A program made the translations under genes and the position numbers. 64,000 bases of DNA from Acinetobacter pittii (GTDB lineage Bacteria; Pseudomonadota; Gammaproteobacteria; Pseudomonadales; Moraxellaceae): NCBI RefSeq assembly GCF_034064985.1, contig NZ_CP139249.1, forward strand, positions 1,426,001 to 1,490,000, given 5' to 3'. Shown in pieces: positions 9,370-19,564 of the stretch (position 1 is its first letter; each line of letters begins with the position of its first letter). Below the pieces are notes generated by a model. It saw only the letters and a list, made by a program, of their open reading frames with translations, searched no databases and was not told the DNA's origin.

Positions 9370-9729
9370 ATGCCGCACGTTGTAGTTGATTATTCAGATA
9401 ACTTAACTGGACTAAATGCAAAACAATTACTTGAAGAAATTAATACCACACTAATTGAAACAGAGCTATTTAGTCCAGAAGACATTAAAAGTCGTGCGCG
9501 TAAAGATGAGGTTTTTCTGATTGGCTTAGGGGTTGATCAAGCCTATATTCATGTAAAGGCGTATATTTTGTCGGGAAGAACTGCCGAACAAAAACAACTT
9601 GTGGGTGAGCAATTGTTGACGGCACTCAGCAACAAAAAATATCTACAACCAGAGTTTAATAAAGAAATTCAATTGTGCGTTGAGCTTATCGATATGCCAA
9701 GAGAAGATTATTTTAAGCAATTTGTATAA
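9370..9729 (+). CDS. 5-carboxymethyl-2-hydroxymuconate isomerase-family protein
   Basis: A 119-residue tautomerase-superfamily protein. Pro follows the initiator Met (MPHVVVDYSDNL), so processing would expose the N-terminal proline that serves as the catalytic base in this superfamily. The start is ATG 9370 with GAGG just upstream; an in-frame GTG two codons earlier would bury the proline. No other homoprotocatechuate pathway gene is nearby, so the physiological substrate is unclear. The gene follows the helicase after a 43-nt gap and could be co-transcribed with it. Confidence 0.75.
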   Translation: MPHVVVDYSDNLTGLNAKQLLEEINTTLIETELFSPEDIKSRARKDEVFLIGLGVDQAYIHVKAYILSGRTAEQKQLVGEQLLTALSNKKYLQPEFNKEIQLCVELIDMPREDYFKQFV

Positions 9730-9846
9730 TTCTAAAAAAGCGCAATTTCGATCAAGAATAGAGATGAGCACTATGTAAAAGTAGTGCGTATTACTAACAT
9801 CTACTCACTTTTAAAATGAGTGCAAGTGACACAAGCCTAAATTAGG

Positions 9847-10674
9847 TTATGTCTGTAGATTTAAAAGTTTGATATCTGCATATTGCTCAATTAAGTTAGC
9901 ATCTAACATATGGATATAGTCCATAAAAATGGAACTAAAACTTCCCATAGTTTGTGCTTGATTTGCTGCCAGTTTACCTGCAATTGCAAAATGAACATGA
10001 GCTGAAAGAGCAGCAATGGTTGGCGTCGTCACAGCGCTATATGCTGCGATTAATGCACCTAAAGCGCAGCCTGTTGCTGTGATTTTGGGCTGTAAAGGGC
10101 TTCCACCGTTTACTTGAATAACGGTGTCTAATTCTTTAGATAAAATATAATCTGACTCACCTGAAATAGCGATACAGTCCGCATGTGCTAATAGTGCATA
10201 GGCTTGTTGATAGGCCTGATCACTGCTTAAAGTACTATCCACACCTTTAGATTGAACTTGGTTGCCTGCAAGTGTACTAATTTCTGAGGCATTACCACGA
10301 ATAATGCTTGGCTTGAACTGTAAAAGCTCGTCTGTCATTTGACTACGCCAAGCTAAAATTGGTCCATAGCCGACTGGATCAAGCACCCATGGAATGTTAT
10401 TAAGCTGTGCAGTCTTGGCAGAGATTTGCATGGCTTGCATTTGCTCTGAAGTTGGCGTACCCAAATTAATGCTTAAAGCTGAAGAAATCTTGGTAAAACT
10501 TTCTGCTTCATAAGGATTATCAATCATGGCAGGTGAAGCACCAGAAGCAAGTAAGACATTGGCTGTATAGTTGGCCGCGACGCTATTGGTAATGCATTGC
10601 ACAAGAGGCGTTTTTGCCTGCATGTTTTGCCAAGCGTCAATTACCTGCTCAATCAAAGTCGATGCTGATGTCAT
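9847..10674 (-). CDS. thiM: Hydroxyethylthiazole kinase
   Basis: A 275-residue ribokinase-fold enzyme of thiamine salvage that phosphorylates 4-methyl-5-(2-hydroxyethyl)thiazole. Diagnostic stretches are TPLVQCITNSVAANYTAN near residue 18, a GASPAM segment, WVLDPVGYG, IIRGNASEI, and the catalytic ATGCALGALIAA near residue 200. An AAGGAT ribosome site precedes the ATG. No thiD or thiE neighbour and no TPP-riboswitch-like leader is visible in the short upstream gap. Confidence 0.92.
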   Translation of the reverse strand: MTSASTLIEQVIDAWQNMQAKTPLVQCITNSVAANYTANVLLASGASPAMIDNPYEAESFTKISSALSINLGTPTSEQMQAMQISAKTAQLNNIPWVLDPVGYGPILAWRSQMTDELLQFKPSIIRGNASEISTLAGNQVQSKGVDSTLSSDQAYQQAYALLAHADCIAISGESDYILSKELDTVIQVNGGSPLQPKITATGCALGALIAAYSAVTTPTIAALSAHVHFAIAGKLAANQAQTMGSFSSIFMDYIHMLDANLIEQYADIKLLNLQT

Positions 10675-10709
10675 ATTATTATCCTTATTAAGCCAAAGTG
10701 ATTGTAGAT

Positions 10710-11867
10710 TTAGTGAGTAAAATAATGATCTTGATGTTTACATTTTTGGCAAATCAAAGAAACATAATCTGCTGCATCATAATCAACACTTAAATCGTTT
10801 GAACCACAATGCATACAACGTTTAACTGAATAAAAGTTTAATCGAGGTTCAATTTTTCGCCATGCTTTCCAGACAGGTTGTACAAAGATTTGTTCGTCGT
10901 AACCTAAGAAGCGGTTAAGTAAAATATAACTCATTTTACTGTAGGGAATATTGTGAGGACGAGGCAACATTGAGGTTTCCCACTTTTCAGCTAAGGCTCT
11001 CTCGCGATATTGCTCTAAGGTTTTCTTCAACAAATTGGTGTTAATAAATTTTTCATTACGCGGCTGTAGGGCTTTCTGTTTATAAAGATACTCGAGTGCG
11101 GTTTGAATTAAATAATAAATCTGCCCAATTGCTAATGAATCCATTAAGCGATAGCAAAAAGTTTGGAAATTAGAGCTTCCTGCAATTTGAATGCCCCAAG
11201 TTCGGCAATAGAACTGCATAAACTGAATAATCTCTTGATAGAGCACCTGAAAAAGTACGTCTTTTACTTCATCGGCACTACGAAACGGAATACCAAGACT
11301 TAAATTTTCATAAAACCAGTGGCGTAGTTGCTGAGCTACACTAAATAAACTTGGGTCACTATAACCGTCCAAGCGAATGTTTAAATAAAAGCACTGAGGT
11401 TCATCAGCTTGATCTTGGGCGTTTAAAATTCCATCTTTATGGAGTTGCTTAATCAGATAGTTTTGAAAAATCCAGTTTGGTGTAATGGACTGATATTTAA
11501 TTTGGTCCCAGTGAATGTATTCGTCATGAGCAACATCGTCACGTGCATAGTCATCAAGCAAGCTAAGCAAAAAAAGTTTATGTAAAAAACTGAGCTGTTC
11601 CAGACTACGTTGTGGTTGCTCTTTTGACTTAAACTGGCGTTGTTCTTGTAGGCGTGTTTGCTGTAAAAGCTTTTTCCGTTGTTTTGTGCATGTTTCACAA
11701 TGACAAGTCATTTTCGTATCTTTAAATACACGGTGCTGACAATGACTGCATTCATGAAACTGAATGTCTTGTTCAAATTGCTCGGCATCTACCCAGTACA
11801 TTGAAGCTTGGCAGAGAGGACAATGGCTACTTTCATCTAGCTGTTTCTGTAGAATTTGTAAGACCAT
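10710..11867 (-). CDS. Hypothetical zinc-ribbon protein
   Basis: A 385-residue protein I do not recognise. It is built like a double zinc-ribbon: CPLC (about residue 17) with CSHC, then CHCETC near residue 57, and a C-terminal CMHC...CQKC pair in the last 30 residues. The middle 250 residues look helical, with Gln- and aromatic-rich segments. I chose MVLQILQKQ as the start because GGAGC precedes it; a 15-residue longer reading frame begins without a good ribosome site. No signal peptide or membrane segment is apparent, so it is probably cytosolic. It lies 35 nt upstream of thiM on the same strand and may share its transcript. Confidence 0.7.
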   Translation of the reverse strand: MVLQILQKQLDESSHCPLCQASMYWVDAEQFEQDIQFHECSHCQHRVFKDTKMTCHCETCTKQRKKLLQQTRLQEQRQFKSKEQPQRSLEQLSFLHKLFLLSLLDDYARDDVAHDEYIHWDQIKYQSITPNWIFQNYLIKQLHKDGILNAQDQADEPQCFYLNIRLDGYSDPSLFSVAQQLRHWFYENLSLGIPFRSADEVKDVLFQVLYQEIIQFMQFYCRTWGIQIAGSSNFQTFCYRLMDSLAIGQIYYLIQTALEYLYKQKALQPRNEKFINTNLLKKTLEQYRERALAEKWETSMLPRPHNIPYSKMSYILLNRFLGYDEQIFVQPVWKAWRKIEPRLNFYSVKRCMHCGSNDLSVDYDAADYVSLICQKCKHQDHYFTH

Positions 11868-11961
11868 TTTGCTCCGAACGTTTAAAACTATCATGATTGA
11901 CTTATTATACACAGCCGCATTGCCGATAGCTGAGATTGTATTTTTGTTTGGTGCAAAAATA

Positions 11962-11997
11962 GAAAACCTAAAGTCTTTGTCTTAACTTTAGGTTTTC
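11962..11997 (-). terminator. Terminator for the 85-residue ORF
   Basis: A perfect 12-bp stem, GAAAACCTAAAG (11962-11973) with CTTTAGGTTTTC (11986-11997). On the minus strand it is followed by TATTTTTGC. It should end the transcript of the small gene at 12019-12276. Confidence 0.8.
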
Positions 11998-12018
11998 ATA
12001 AGGGGTTAAAATTTAAAA

Positions 12019-12276
12019 TTAAACAGGGCACGGCAAGCTCTCATCATTCTGTCCAAGCTTTTTGGCATTGATAAGTGCCTGCACTTTTTTACTTGGTAAT
12101 TTTACTTTACCTAAAGCATCATAAGTATTAACGATAGAGGTCACCTCCTGAGCTGTAATAGAAATACCTTCCGCAGATAAAAATACTGCGATCACATGGT
12201 GATCGAGTCCTGCTGCGTCTAGATCATGAATCGCTTTAATATTTTCTAAACGATGAAAATGTGCTTTTAATTCCAT
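12019..12276 (-). CDS. Small hypothetical protein, 85 residues
   Basis: Not recognised. It is a soluble small protein with a predicted helical N-terminus (MELKAHFHRLENIKAIHDLDAAGLDHH) and a Lys-rich C-terminal half. An AGAGGTG ribosome site lies close upstream of the ATG, and a strong terminator follows, so it appears to be an independent single-gene transcript. It faces away from pepN across a roughly 320-bp gap. Confidence 0.6.
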   Translation of the reverse strand: MELKAHFHRLENIKAIHDLDAAGLDHHVIAVFLSAEGISITAQEVTSIVNTYDALGKVKLPSKKVQALINAKKLGQNDESLPCPV

Positions 12277-12594
12277 ACTGACACCTCTTGTTCTGATTGA
12301 AATATTTATATTGGTGTATTAATGAAGGCAAGAACCATGCCCAAAATGTAAGCTGACTCTAAAAAATGTTAAAAGCTGAAGTTGTTTTATTTTTATTGTA
12401 TAGATTGATTATATAAGCAGCGATTATCGTAATTTTGGTCTAATCTGTGCTAATAAAAGACGATTCTAATTTGAAATGTATAAATGAAGTCCCATTAATT
12501 TTATAAAGGTAAACAAACACGGTATGTATGAATGTGTATGATCAAGTTCATAAAATTCGTACTACGGTTTCCGAAAAGTATATAAGGAATAAAG
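12277..12594. other. Divergent intergenic region upstream of pepN
   Basis: About 318 bp of AT-rich DNA between two divergent genes. It must hold both promoters. An AAGGAATAAAG ribosome site ends it on the pepN side. I see no ORF or strong inverted repeat. Confidence 0.5.
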
Positions 12595-15201
12595 ATGAAT
12601 ATTGCGGCACAGCCTCCAGTTCAGGCAGATCAAACAATTTATTTAAAAGATTATCAAAAACCTTCATTCTTGGTTGAATCCATTAATCTTGATATTCAAG
12701 TATATGACGACAAAACAATTGTTGATTCAACATTAGTCATGAAGCGTCAAACTGCTGGAGACTTGGTGTTATTGGGCCGTGATCTTGAGTTGCAATCTAT
12801 TCAGCTCAATGGTCAAGATCTTACTCCTGCACAATATTCACTCGATAGTGAACAACTGGTGATCACTGATGCACCAGATGAAGTCATTTTACAAACTCAA
12901 GTCATTATTCATCCTGAAACCAATACTCAGCTTGAAGGGTTATATAAAGCAGATGAGTTGTTTGTAACCCAGAATGAACCTGAAGGTTTCCGTAAAATCA
13001 CCTTCTATCCAGACCGTCCAGATGTACTTTCAGTCTTTACGACACGTGTAGAAGCAGACAGAAAATATCCGGTATTACTTGCCAATGGTAATTTACTTGA
13101 AACAGGTGAGGTAGGTGAAAACCGTCACTTTGCGATCTGGCAAGACCCGACTAAAAAACCAAGCTATTTGTTTGCTTGTGTCATTGGTGATTTAGCCGTT
13201 CTTAAAGACCGCTATACGACTTCGGAAGGGCGTGATGTTGCTTTAGAAATCTATGCAATCGAGAAAGACATTCCAAAATGCCATATTGCGATGGAAGCAT
13301 TAAAGCATTCTATGCGTTGGGATGAAGAACACTACGGCCGTGCGTATGACCTCGACAACTATATGATTGTTGCTGTTAGCCAGTTCAACATGGGTGCCAT
13401 GGAAAATAAAGGTTTAAATATCTTTAATACTTCATGTGTGCTTGCTGATGAAGAATACACAACGGACGCTGCAATTATGCGTGTGCAGTCTGTGATTGCC
13501 CATGAATATTTCCATAACTGGACAGGGAACCGTATTACTTGCCGTGACTGGTTCCAGCTATGCTTAAAAGAAGGTTTAACGGTTTTCCGTGACCAGTCTT
13601 TCTCTGAAGATTTACAATCTGCTGCGGTTCAACGTATTGATGATGTCGCTGTACTTAAATCGCATCAATTCCCTGAAGATGCTGGTCCATTGTCGCATCC
13701 ACCACGTCCAGATCACTTTGTAGAAATTAATAACTTCTACACAGCGACAGTCTATGAAAAAGGTGCGGAAATTAACCGCATGATGTCGACTTTGTTAGGC
13801 AAAGAAAAATACCGTCAAGGAACCGATGAATACTTCCGCCGTCATGATGGACAAGCCGTAACAGTAGAAGACTGGGTTGCTGCATTATCTGCAGGTTCAG
13901 GTGTCGATTTATCTGCATTTCTAACTTGGTACAACCAACCAGGTACGCCAAAGCTTGAAGCAAAAGGTGAGTACGATGCAGCAGCACAAACTTACCGTTT
14001 AAGCTTTAAACAAAGCCTAAAAGCACATCCGAAATATCCAAATTTAAAAGCTGTTCCAATTCCTGTGGCTTTAGCGCTATTTAATGCTAAAACAGGCGAG
14101 CAATATACATTGCACAGTGACAGCTTATTCGTAAATGATGTTAAAGATGGTGTGTACTTGTTTGATCAAGACGAAGCAACTATTGAATTCACAGGTGTGA
14201 CTGAGCAACCAGTTGTGTCATTGCTGCGTAATTTCTCTGCGCCTGTAAATCTTGTGTTTGACTATACTGATGCAGAATTGGCATTCTTAATTCAACACGA
14301 AACAAATGGTTTTAACCAGTGGCAAGCAACGCAAACCTTGCTTGAGCGTATTTTGCTAGAAGACCATTCTGCAGATGCGTACATTCAAGCTATTCAGAGC
14401 ACTTTGCCTGATTTGGTTGGTCGTGACCCGCTTTTAGCATCACGTTTGTTTGATGTACCAAGTGAAGGTTATTTGGGTAGTCGTATTGATCAGGACTACG
14501 CACCAGCCGATATTCATGTCAAACGTGAAGCCTTACTTAATCGTTTGGCACAAGAGTTAGGTTCATTCTGGAAAGATACTTACCTTACGCTTGACCCGGA
14601 CCTGCAAAAAGAATTCTCTTTAGCCATGGGTGTTCGTGCATTAAAAAATATCATGCTGATGATGATGGCGCGTCAAGGCGATCAAACTGCATTTGAATTA
14701 GCACATGTTCAATACCAAAACACAGGCAATATGTCTGAGCGTTTAGGTGCGTTACGTGTATTGGTTTGGCAAAATGCGCCTCAAGCTCAAGAAGCACTTG
14801 CTGATTTCTATGATCGCTTTAAAGATGAAGCCTTGTCTTTAGATCAGTGGTTTATGATTCAAGCTGCAAACCCAAATGCCACTACAGAAACAATTGAGTA
14901 TCTTACTCAACATCCAGACTATGATTTAACAACTCCAAATCGTATTCGTGCGGTAAGTGGTGGCTTGTCAAATAATCCAGAAAATACGTGGGGCTTTGGT
15001 GTAGCTCACTTTATTAACCTTGCACAATATCTAGATGAAAAGAACCCAATTTTAGGTTCGCGTCTATTACAGGTATTGTCACGTTGGTATACGCTTGCAG
15101 AACCTCAGCGCACTCAAGTGCAACAGGCTTTACAAGCGTTGCAACCTAAAGTGAAATCGAAAAACGTTTCTGAAACTTTAAATAGCATGCTGAGCATTTA
15201 A
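12595..15201 (+). CDS. pepN: Aminopeptidase N (M1 family)
   Basis: An 868-residue cytosolic zinc aminopeptidase that removes N-terminal residues from peptides. The substrate-binding MGAMENKGLN motif is at about residue 266, and the zinc site HEYFH with its downstream Glu (LKEGLTVFRDQ) is at about residues 303-330. The C-terminal half is the long helical domain typical of the E. coli-type enzyme, and the length matches that enzyme. It is a single-gene unit with a good ribosome site and a terminator immediately after it. Confidence 0.95.
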   Translation: MNIAAQPPVQADQTIYLKDYQKPSFLVESINLDIQVYDDKTIVDSTLVMKRQTAGDLVLLGRDLELQSIQLNGQDLTPAQYSLDSEQLVITDAPDEVILQTQVIIHPETNTQLEGLYKADELFVTQNEPEGFRKITFYPDRPDVLSVFTTRVEADRKYPVLLANGNLLETGEVGENRHFAIWQDPTKKPSYLFACVIGDLAVLKDRYTTSEGRDVALEIYAIEKDIPKCHIAMEALKHSMRWDEEHYGRAYDLDNYMIVAVSQFNMGAMENKGLNIFNTSCVLADEEYTTDAAIMRVQSVIAHEYFHNWTGNRITCRDWFQLCLKEGLTVFRDQSFSEDLQSAAVQRIDDVAVLKSHQFPEDAGPLSHPPRPDHFVEINNFYTATVYEKGAEINRMMSTLLGKEKYRQGTDEYFRRHDGQAVTVEDWVAALSAGSGVDLSAFLTWYNQPGTPKLEAKGEYDAAAQTYRLSFKQSLKAHPKYPNLKAVPIPVALALFNAKTGEQYTLHSDSLFVNDVKDGVYLFDQDEATIEFTGVTEQPVVSLLRNFSAPVNLVFDYTDAELAFLIQHETNGFNQWQATQTLLERILLEDHSADAYIQAIQSTLPDLVGRDPLLASRLFDVPSEGYLGSRIDQDYAPADIHVKREALLNRLAQELGSFWKDTYLTLDPDLQKEFSLAMGVRALKNIMLMMMARQGDQTAFELAHVQYQNTGNMSERLGALRVLVWQNAPQAQEALADFYDRFKDEALSLDQWFMIQAANPNATTETIEYLTQHPDYDLTTPNRIRAVSGGLSNNPENTWGFGVAHFINLAQYLDEKNPILGSRLLQVLSRWYTLAEPQRTQVQQALQALQPKVKSKNVSETLNSMLSI

Positions 15202-15216
15202 TTATTTAAACTTACT

Positions 15217-15246
15217 AAATAAAGGTCTCTAAAGAAGCCTTTATTT
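15217..15246 (+). terminator. Terminator after pepN
   Basis: A 9-bp stem, AAATAAAGG (15217-15225) with CCTTTATTT (15238-15246), leads directly into further T residues 16 nt after the pepN stop. Confidence 0.7.
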
Positions 15247-15788
15247 TTATATTTCTACATAGAAATATAGCAGTCAAAAATTAGCTTTATTGATGTTTCT
15301 TAGCTTTACAGTTTTTTTTAGTTTTCTTTTAGGTAAATTATAAGATTTAATGATTTATTTAAAATACATCTTTAAGTGAAGAGATAAAATAACCAATTAT
15401 TAGAATAATAAATTAAAAAATAGAATAATTGATTGTAAAAATAGTCTTGGGTTATAGGAAATTAAGCTAAATAGACTGACATATTTATTTAAATATTTTC
15501 CAATAAATTTTATGGTGATTTTATTAAGTTAAATAAAATCAATCATTTAATTTTTTAAATGTTATTGTATTGTTACTTAGAGCTAATTTGAGTAATTGTA
15601 TTTTATTAATTGAAATTCTAAATAAAAATGCTGTCATGCAGTTTAACTTTTTTTATGTATTATGACCAAAATAGGGTAAAAAATATAAGCTTTAAAAGAG
15701 CAGTCAAATTAAAAAAAGATTGTAATAGTAAGGGTTAATTTTTTTACATCTATTAATTCCAACAATTTAATGTAAAAAGGTTTAGACC
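15247..15788. promoter_or_regulatory. Long AT-rich leader region of the fimbrial operon
   Basis: About 540 bp without a gene, far richer in A and T than the flanking coding DNA. It contains repeated TTTAATT/AATTAAA-like tracts and is the only place for the fimbrial promoter. Such DNA is a likely target for H-NS-type silencing, but that is inference. No ORF is visible in it. Confidence 0.5.
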
Positions 15789-16319
15789 ATGAAAAAGACT
15801 TTTTATTATTTATCAGCAATTGCTGCAGGATTATTTTCTCTCAATACAGCAAATGCTGCTACAGCAACTGGAACATTAACTGTTAGAGCGACAGTGACAA
15901 ATAGCTGTGTTCTAAATACCTCAGCCACAGGCACCACTTCAAATGCGGTCTTAGACTTTGGAACATTAAGTTCAATTGCGAGCAATGTAGACGCAGATAC
16001 CACAACTACAGGTGGTACTCCAATCAGAGTACTTTGTAACAACACTGTGCCATGGACTTTATCATTTGATGGTGGTCAGAATGTTTTATCAACACAGCGC
16101 CGTATGATTGGTGGAGCAACCACTACAGAATACATTCCTTACAACCTTTTCTCTGACACAGGCCGGGCAACAGCAATCGGCATTGCAACAACTGCCTATA
16201 CTGGGACAGGGACTGGTAATGTTCAAACTGTAAATGTGTATGGTCGTATTCCTGCTGGGACGACTTTACCAAGTGCTGGCAGTTATTTAGATACTGTGAC
16301 AGTGACTGTAACTTATTAA
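15789..16319 (+). CDS. Fimbrial major subunit, spore coat U domain (CsuA/B-like)
   Basis: A 176-residue secreted pilin of the archaic chaperone-usher class. A Sec signal peptide ends at about NANA (residues 20-24). The mature part has the SCPU-type pattern: an early Cys in NSCVLN, LDFGTLSS, a second Cys in RVLCNN, RRMIGG...EYIPYNLF, VYGRIPAG, and a C-terminal beta strand ending VTVTY. It is the first gene of a four-gene operon, and the following stem-loop may favour its higher expression. Unlike the classical csu locus there is one such small subunit gene rather than three. Confidence 0.88.
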   Translation: MKKTFYYLSAIAAGLFSLNTANAATATGTLTVRATVTNSCVLNTSATGTTSNAVLDFGTLSSIASNVDADTTTTGGTPIRVLCNNTVPWTLSFDGGQNVLSTQRRMIGGATTTEYIPYNLFSDTGRATAIGIATTAYTGTGTGNVQTVNVYGRIPAGTTLPSAGSYLDTVTVTVTY

Positions 16320-16340
16320 TTTTAATAAATAAGAAATATT

Positions 16341-16363
16341 ATTAGCCCTTTAAAAGGGCTAAT
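16341..16363 (+). other. Intra-operon stem-loop after the pilin gene
   Basis: A perfect 10-bp stem, ATTAGCCCTT with AAGGGCTAAT, and a 3-nt loop. It is not followed by a T-run (next bases GCATTAAAAG), so it is better read as an mRNA 3'-end protector or partial attenuator than as a full terminator. It would give more pilin than chaperone or usher transcript. Confidence 0.6.
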
Positions 16364-16390
16364 GCATTAAAAGATTTATTTGGGCAAGTC

Positions 16391-17095
16391 ATGAAAAAAA
16401 ATATCTTTATTATTACGAGTTTATTCTTATCTTTATCTAGCGCTTTGAGTGCGGCTACAATCCGAATTTCACCTGTGAATGTTGAAATTTTGAGTAATCA
16501 AAATGCTTCTTCGATTAGTTTATTTAACCAGTCGAATGAAAGTACTGATTTACAGATTCGTGTGTTTGAATGGACTCAAAAGGATGGGCAAGATCAACTC
16601 ATCCCGACAGATGAGATCGCGATTAGCCCACCGTTTTTAAAATTAAAACCGAATGATTCTTATAATTTGCGTGTTGTCAGAATTAATCCGGCAGCGATTA
16701 CTGGTGAAAAAACCTATCGTATTATTATTGATGAGTTACCAAAACCCGCGGATAGCCGTAAAGCGGCTCAAGGAATAAATGTATTACTACGTTCGTCATT
16801 GCCTGTATTTGTAGTAGATAAAGACGCGATTACTAAACTGAATTGGAAAATTGATCTTAATCAGAAATCTCCTTCTTTAAATATTAGCAATATTGGAAAT
16901 CGACATGCGCTTTTAAATAATTTAACGCTTGTTGATACCACAGCAAATAAAAGTTATCCGATTCAAGTAAACACCGTGAATGGGTATATTCTTGGACAGC
17001 AGACACGAAATTATTCTATTCAGAATTTTACATATCAGCCAAATCATAAATACAGTGTATCTCTGACAGTTAATGGTAAGAAAACAACACTTTAA
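16391..17095 (+). CDS. Fimbrial periplasmic chaperone (CsuC-like)
   Basis: A 234-residue PapD-type chaperone. The signal peptide ends near SALSAA (residue about 22) and is followed by the first beta strand, TIRISPVNVEIL. Recognisable segments are SISLFNQSNESTDLQIRVFEW, the ISPPFLKLKPNDSYNLRVVR strand carrying subunit-binding residues, and TYRIIIDELP. It would hold pilin subunits in the periplasm and pass them to the usher, whose gene begins 10 nt downstream. Confidence 0.88.
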   Translation: MKKNIFIITSLFLSLSSALSAATIRISPVNVEILSNQNASSISLFNQSNESTDLQIRVFEWTQKDGQDQLIPTDEIAISPPFLKLKPNDSYNLRVVRINPAAITGEKTYRIIIDELPKPADSRKAAQGINVLLRSSLPVFVVDKDAITKLNWKIDLNQKSPSLNISNIGNRHALLNNLTLVDTTANKSYPIQVNTVNGYILGQQTRNYSIQNFTYQPNHKYSVSLTVNGKKTTL

Positions 17096-17104
17096 GAGGC
17101 TTAT

Positions 17105-19564
17105 ATGAAATACATTATAGGTGTCTTATGTGTTGCATATCTTCCTGCATATTCTTTTGCTGAGCAACTTCAAGATCATACGAACACAATAACTCCTCGT
17201 GTTCCAGATGCTATAAATAGCAATAATAAGTATGCGCAAGTGAAGGGTGATAGACAGGAACAAGATCTTAACTTTACTCAACTTTTTTTAAATATTTCTA
17301 TTAATACAAATGCTGCTGAAGACTTGGTAGCAGTAGGGCAGTCTAAGGATGGCAAATTGTATATCCGTGCCCGTGACTTAAAAGCTTTAAGACTAAAAAT
17401 GAATGAGCAGACTCCTGACAGTCAATGGGTGTGTATTAATGATCTAAAGGGAATTCAGTTTAAATATCTAGAGAATGAGCAGTCCCTAAATTTGCAAGTT
17501 CCGTCAAACATGTTGACGGGCTATGCAGTGGACTTAAATGGCCAGCAAATTACCAGCCCACATTTGCTTAAAATGAAACCCTTAAACGCGGCTATTCTCA
17601 ACTATAGCTTGTATAACAGCATAACCAATGACGAAAATACCTTTTCCGGTTCGGCTGAGGGGATTTTTAACAGTGCGATCGGTAACTTCTCTTCAGGCGT
17701 TTTATATAACGGCAGTAATGAAAATAGTTATAGCCATGAAAAATGGGTACGCCTAGAAAGTAAGTGGCAATATGTCGACCCTGAAAAGATCAGGATATAT
17801 ACCCTAGGGGATTTTATTTCTAACAGTCCGGATTGGGGGAGCAGTGTCCGTATGGCCGGTTTCCAGTGGTCGAGTGCCTACACACAGCGCGGTGATATTG
17901 TCACCTCTGCACTCCCACAATTCTCCGGTTCGGCTGCGCTTCCTTCAACTTTGGATTTATACGTCAACCAGCAAAAGATTTATTCAGGACTAGTGCCATC
18001 AGGCCCTTTTGATATTAAACAGCTTCCGTTTATTTCAGGAAATGAAGTCACCCTTGTGACCACCGATGCAACGGGTCAGCAGAGCATTACCAAAAAGCCT
18101 TACTATTTTTCATCCAAGATTCTGGCAAAAGGGATTAATGAGTTTTCTGTAGATGTCGGTGTTCCTCGTTATAACTATGGGCTTTATTCAAATGATTATG
18201 ATGATGCCACCTTTGCATCAGGTGCGATCCGATACGGTTATAGCAATTCACTGACTTTAAGCGGGGGCGTGGAAGCTTCAACAGATGGTCTGTCGAATCT
18301 CGGTACAGGATTTGCCAAGAATCTGTTTGGTTTTGGAGTGATTAATGCTGACATTGCAGCGAGCCAGTATAAAGATGAAAACGGCTATTCTGCCTTGTTG
18401 GGTTTAGAAGGGCGCATCAGTAAAAATATTTCATTTAACACCAGTTACCGCAAAGTATTTGATAACTATTTTGATCTTGCCCGTGTGTCTCAAGTCAGAT
18501 ATTTAAAAGATAACCAGATTAATGCCGAGTCACAAAACTATCTGAGCTACAGTGCACTGGCCGATGAGATTTTTAGGGCAGGGATTAACTACAACTTTTA
18601 CGCAGGCTATGGGGCTTATCTGGGATATAACCAGATCAAATATAGCGATAACTCTTATAAATTACTCTCTGCCAACTTAAGCGGAAGTCTTAATAAAAAC
18701 TGGGGTTTTTATACTTCTGCCTATAAAGATTATGAAAATAATAAAGACTATGGCGTTTACTTTGCGCTGCGGTATACACCGTCTAACAAACTCAATGCGA
18801 TCACAAGTGTATCTAATGAGAGTGGCAGACTGAGCTACCGTCAAGAAATATTTGGTTTATCGGAACCGAAAATCGGTTCATTTGGATGGGGTGGTTATGT
18901 TGAGCGAGATCAGGATGCACGTGAAAATAATGCCTCGATTTATACTTCTTACCGTGCCCGTGCTGCTTACCTGACAGGACGCTATAACCGATTTGGAGAT
19001 AACGATCAGGTTGCACTTTCAGCAACAGGTTCACTGGTTGCGGCAGCGGGACGTATATTTGCGGCCAATGAAATTGGAGAGGGTTATGCAGTTGTCACCA
19101 ATGCCGGACCGCAAAGCCAGATTTTAAATGGTGGGGTTAATTTAGGTTTTACCGATAAATCTGGAAGATTTCTAATTCCGAGCTTAATGCCGTATCAAGA
19201 GAACCATATTTATTTAGATCCGTCTTATCTTCCTTTAAATTGGAGCGTTAAAGCGACAGATCAAAAAACAGTGGTCGGCTATCGCCAAGGAACCCTAGTT
19301 GACTTTGGTGCTCATCAGGTTATTTCAGGATTAGTAAAACTTGTTGATCAAAACAATTCACCATTATTACCAGGTTATACGGTACGCATTAATGGGCAGC
19401 AGGATGGGGTTGTTGGCTATGACGGTGAAGTGTTTATTCAAAACTTATTAAAGCAAAACAAACTTGAAGTCGATCTTATGGATCATGGCACCTGCCAAGT
19501 TGACTTCACTTATAACAGTAATCAGTACTCAACTAAAAAATTGGGACCTTATATATGTCATTAA
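17105..19564 (+). CDS. Fimbrial outer-membrane usher (CsuD-like)
   Basis: An 819-residue usher that would form the outer-membrane pore for pilus assembly. After a signal peptide ending near SFA (residue about 19) come an N-terminal chaperone-binding domain, a long alternating-strand barrel region, a plug-like segment near residues 250-330 (PSTLDLYVNQQKIYSGLVPS), and C-terminal domains with SGLVKLVDQNNSPLLPGY. AAGAGG provides the ribosome site. Its last codons overlap the tip adhesin start by 10 nt, implying translational coupling. Confidence 0.9.
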   Translation: MKYIIGVLCVAYLPAYSFAEQLQDHTNTITPRVPDAINSNNKYAQVKGDRQEQDLNFTQLFLNISINTNAAEDLVAVGQSKDGKLYIRARDLKALRLKMNEQTPDSQWVCINDLKGIQFKYLENEQSLNLQVPSNMLTGYAVDLNGQQITSPHLLKMKPLNAAILNYSLYNSITNDENTFSGSAEGIFNSAIGNFSSGVLYNGSNENSYSHEKWVRLESKWQYVDPEKIRIYTLGDFISNSPDWGSSVRMAGFQWSSAYTQRGDIVTSALPQFSGSAALPSTLDLYVNQQKIYSGLVPSGPFDIKQLPFISGNEVTLVTTDATGQQSITKKPYYFSSKILAKGINEFSVDVGVPRYNYGLYSNDYDDATFASGAIRYGYSNSLTLSGGVEASTDGLSNLGTGFAKNLFGFGVINADIAASQYKDENGYSALLGLEGRISKNISFNTSYRKVFDNYFDLARVSQVRYLKDNQINAESQNYLSYSALADEIFRAGINYNFYAGYGAYLGYNQIKYSDNSYKLLSANLSGSLNKNWGFYTSAYKDYENNKDYGVYFALRYTPSNKLNAITSVSNESGRLSYRQEIFGLSEPKIGSFGWGGYVERDQDARENNASIYTSYRARAAYLTGRYNRFGDNDQVALSATGSLVAAAGRIFAANEIGEGYAVVTNAGPQSQILNGGVNLGFTDKSGRFLIPSLMPYQENHIYLDPSYLPLNWSVKATDQKTVVGYRQGTLVDFGAHQVISGLVKLVDQNNSPLLPGYTVRINGQQDGVVGYDGEVFIQNLLKQNKLEVDLMDHGTCQVDFTYNSNQYSTKKLGPYICH

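Noticed and set aside
10675..10709. TPP riboswitch upstream of thiM
   Set aside because: The gap to the upstream gene is only about 35 nt and contains no thi-box-like sequence.
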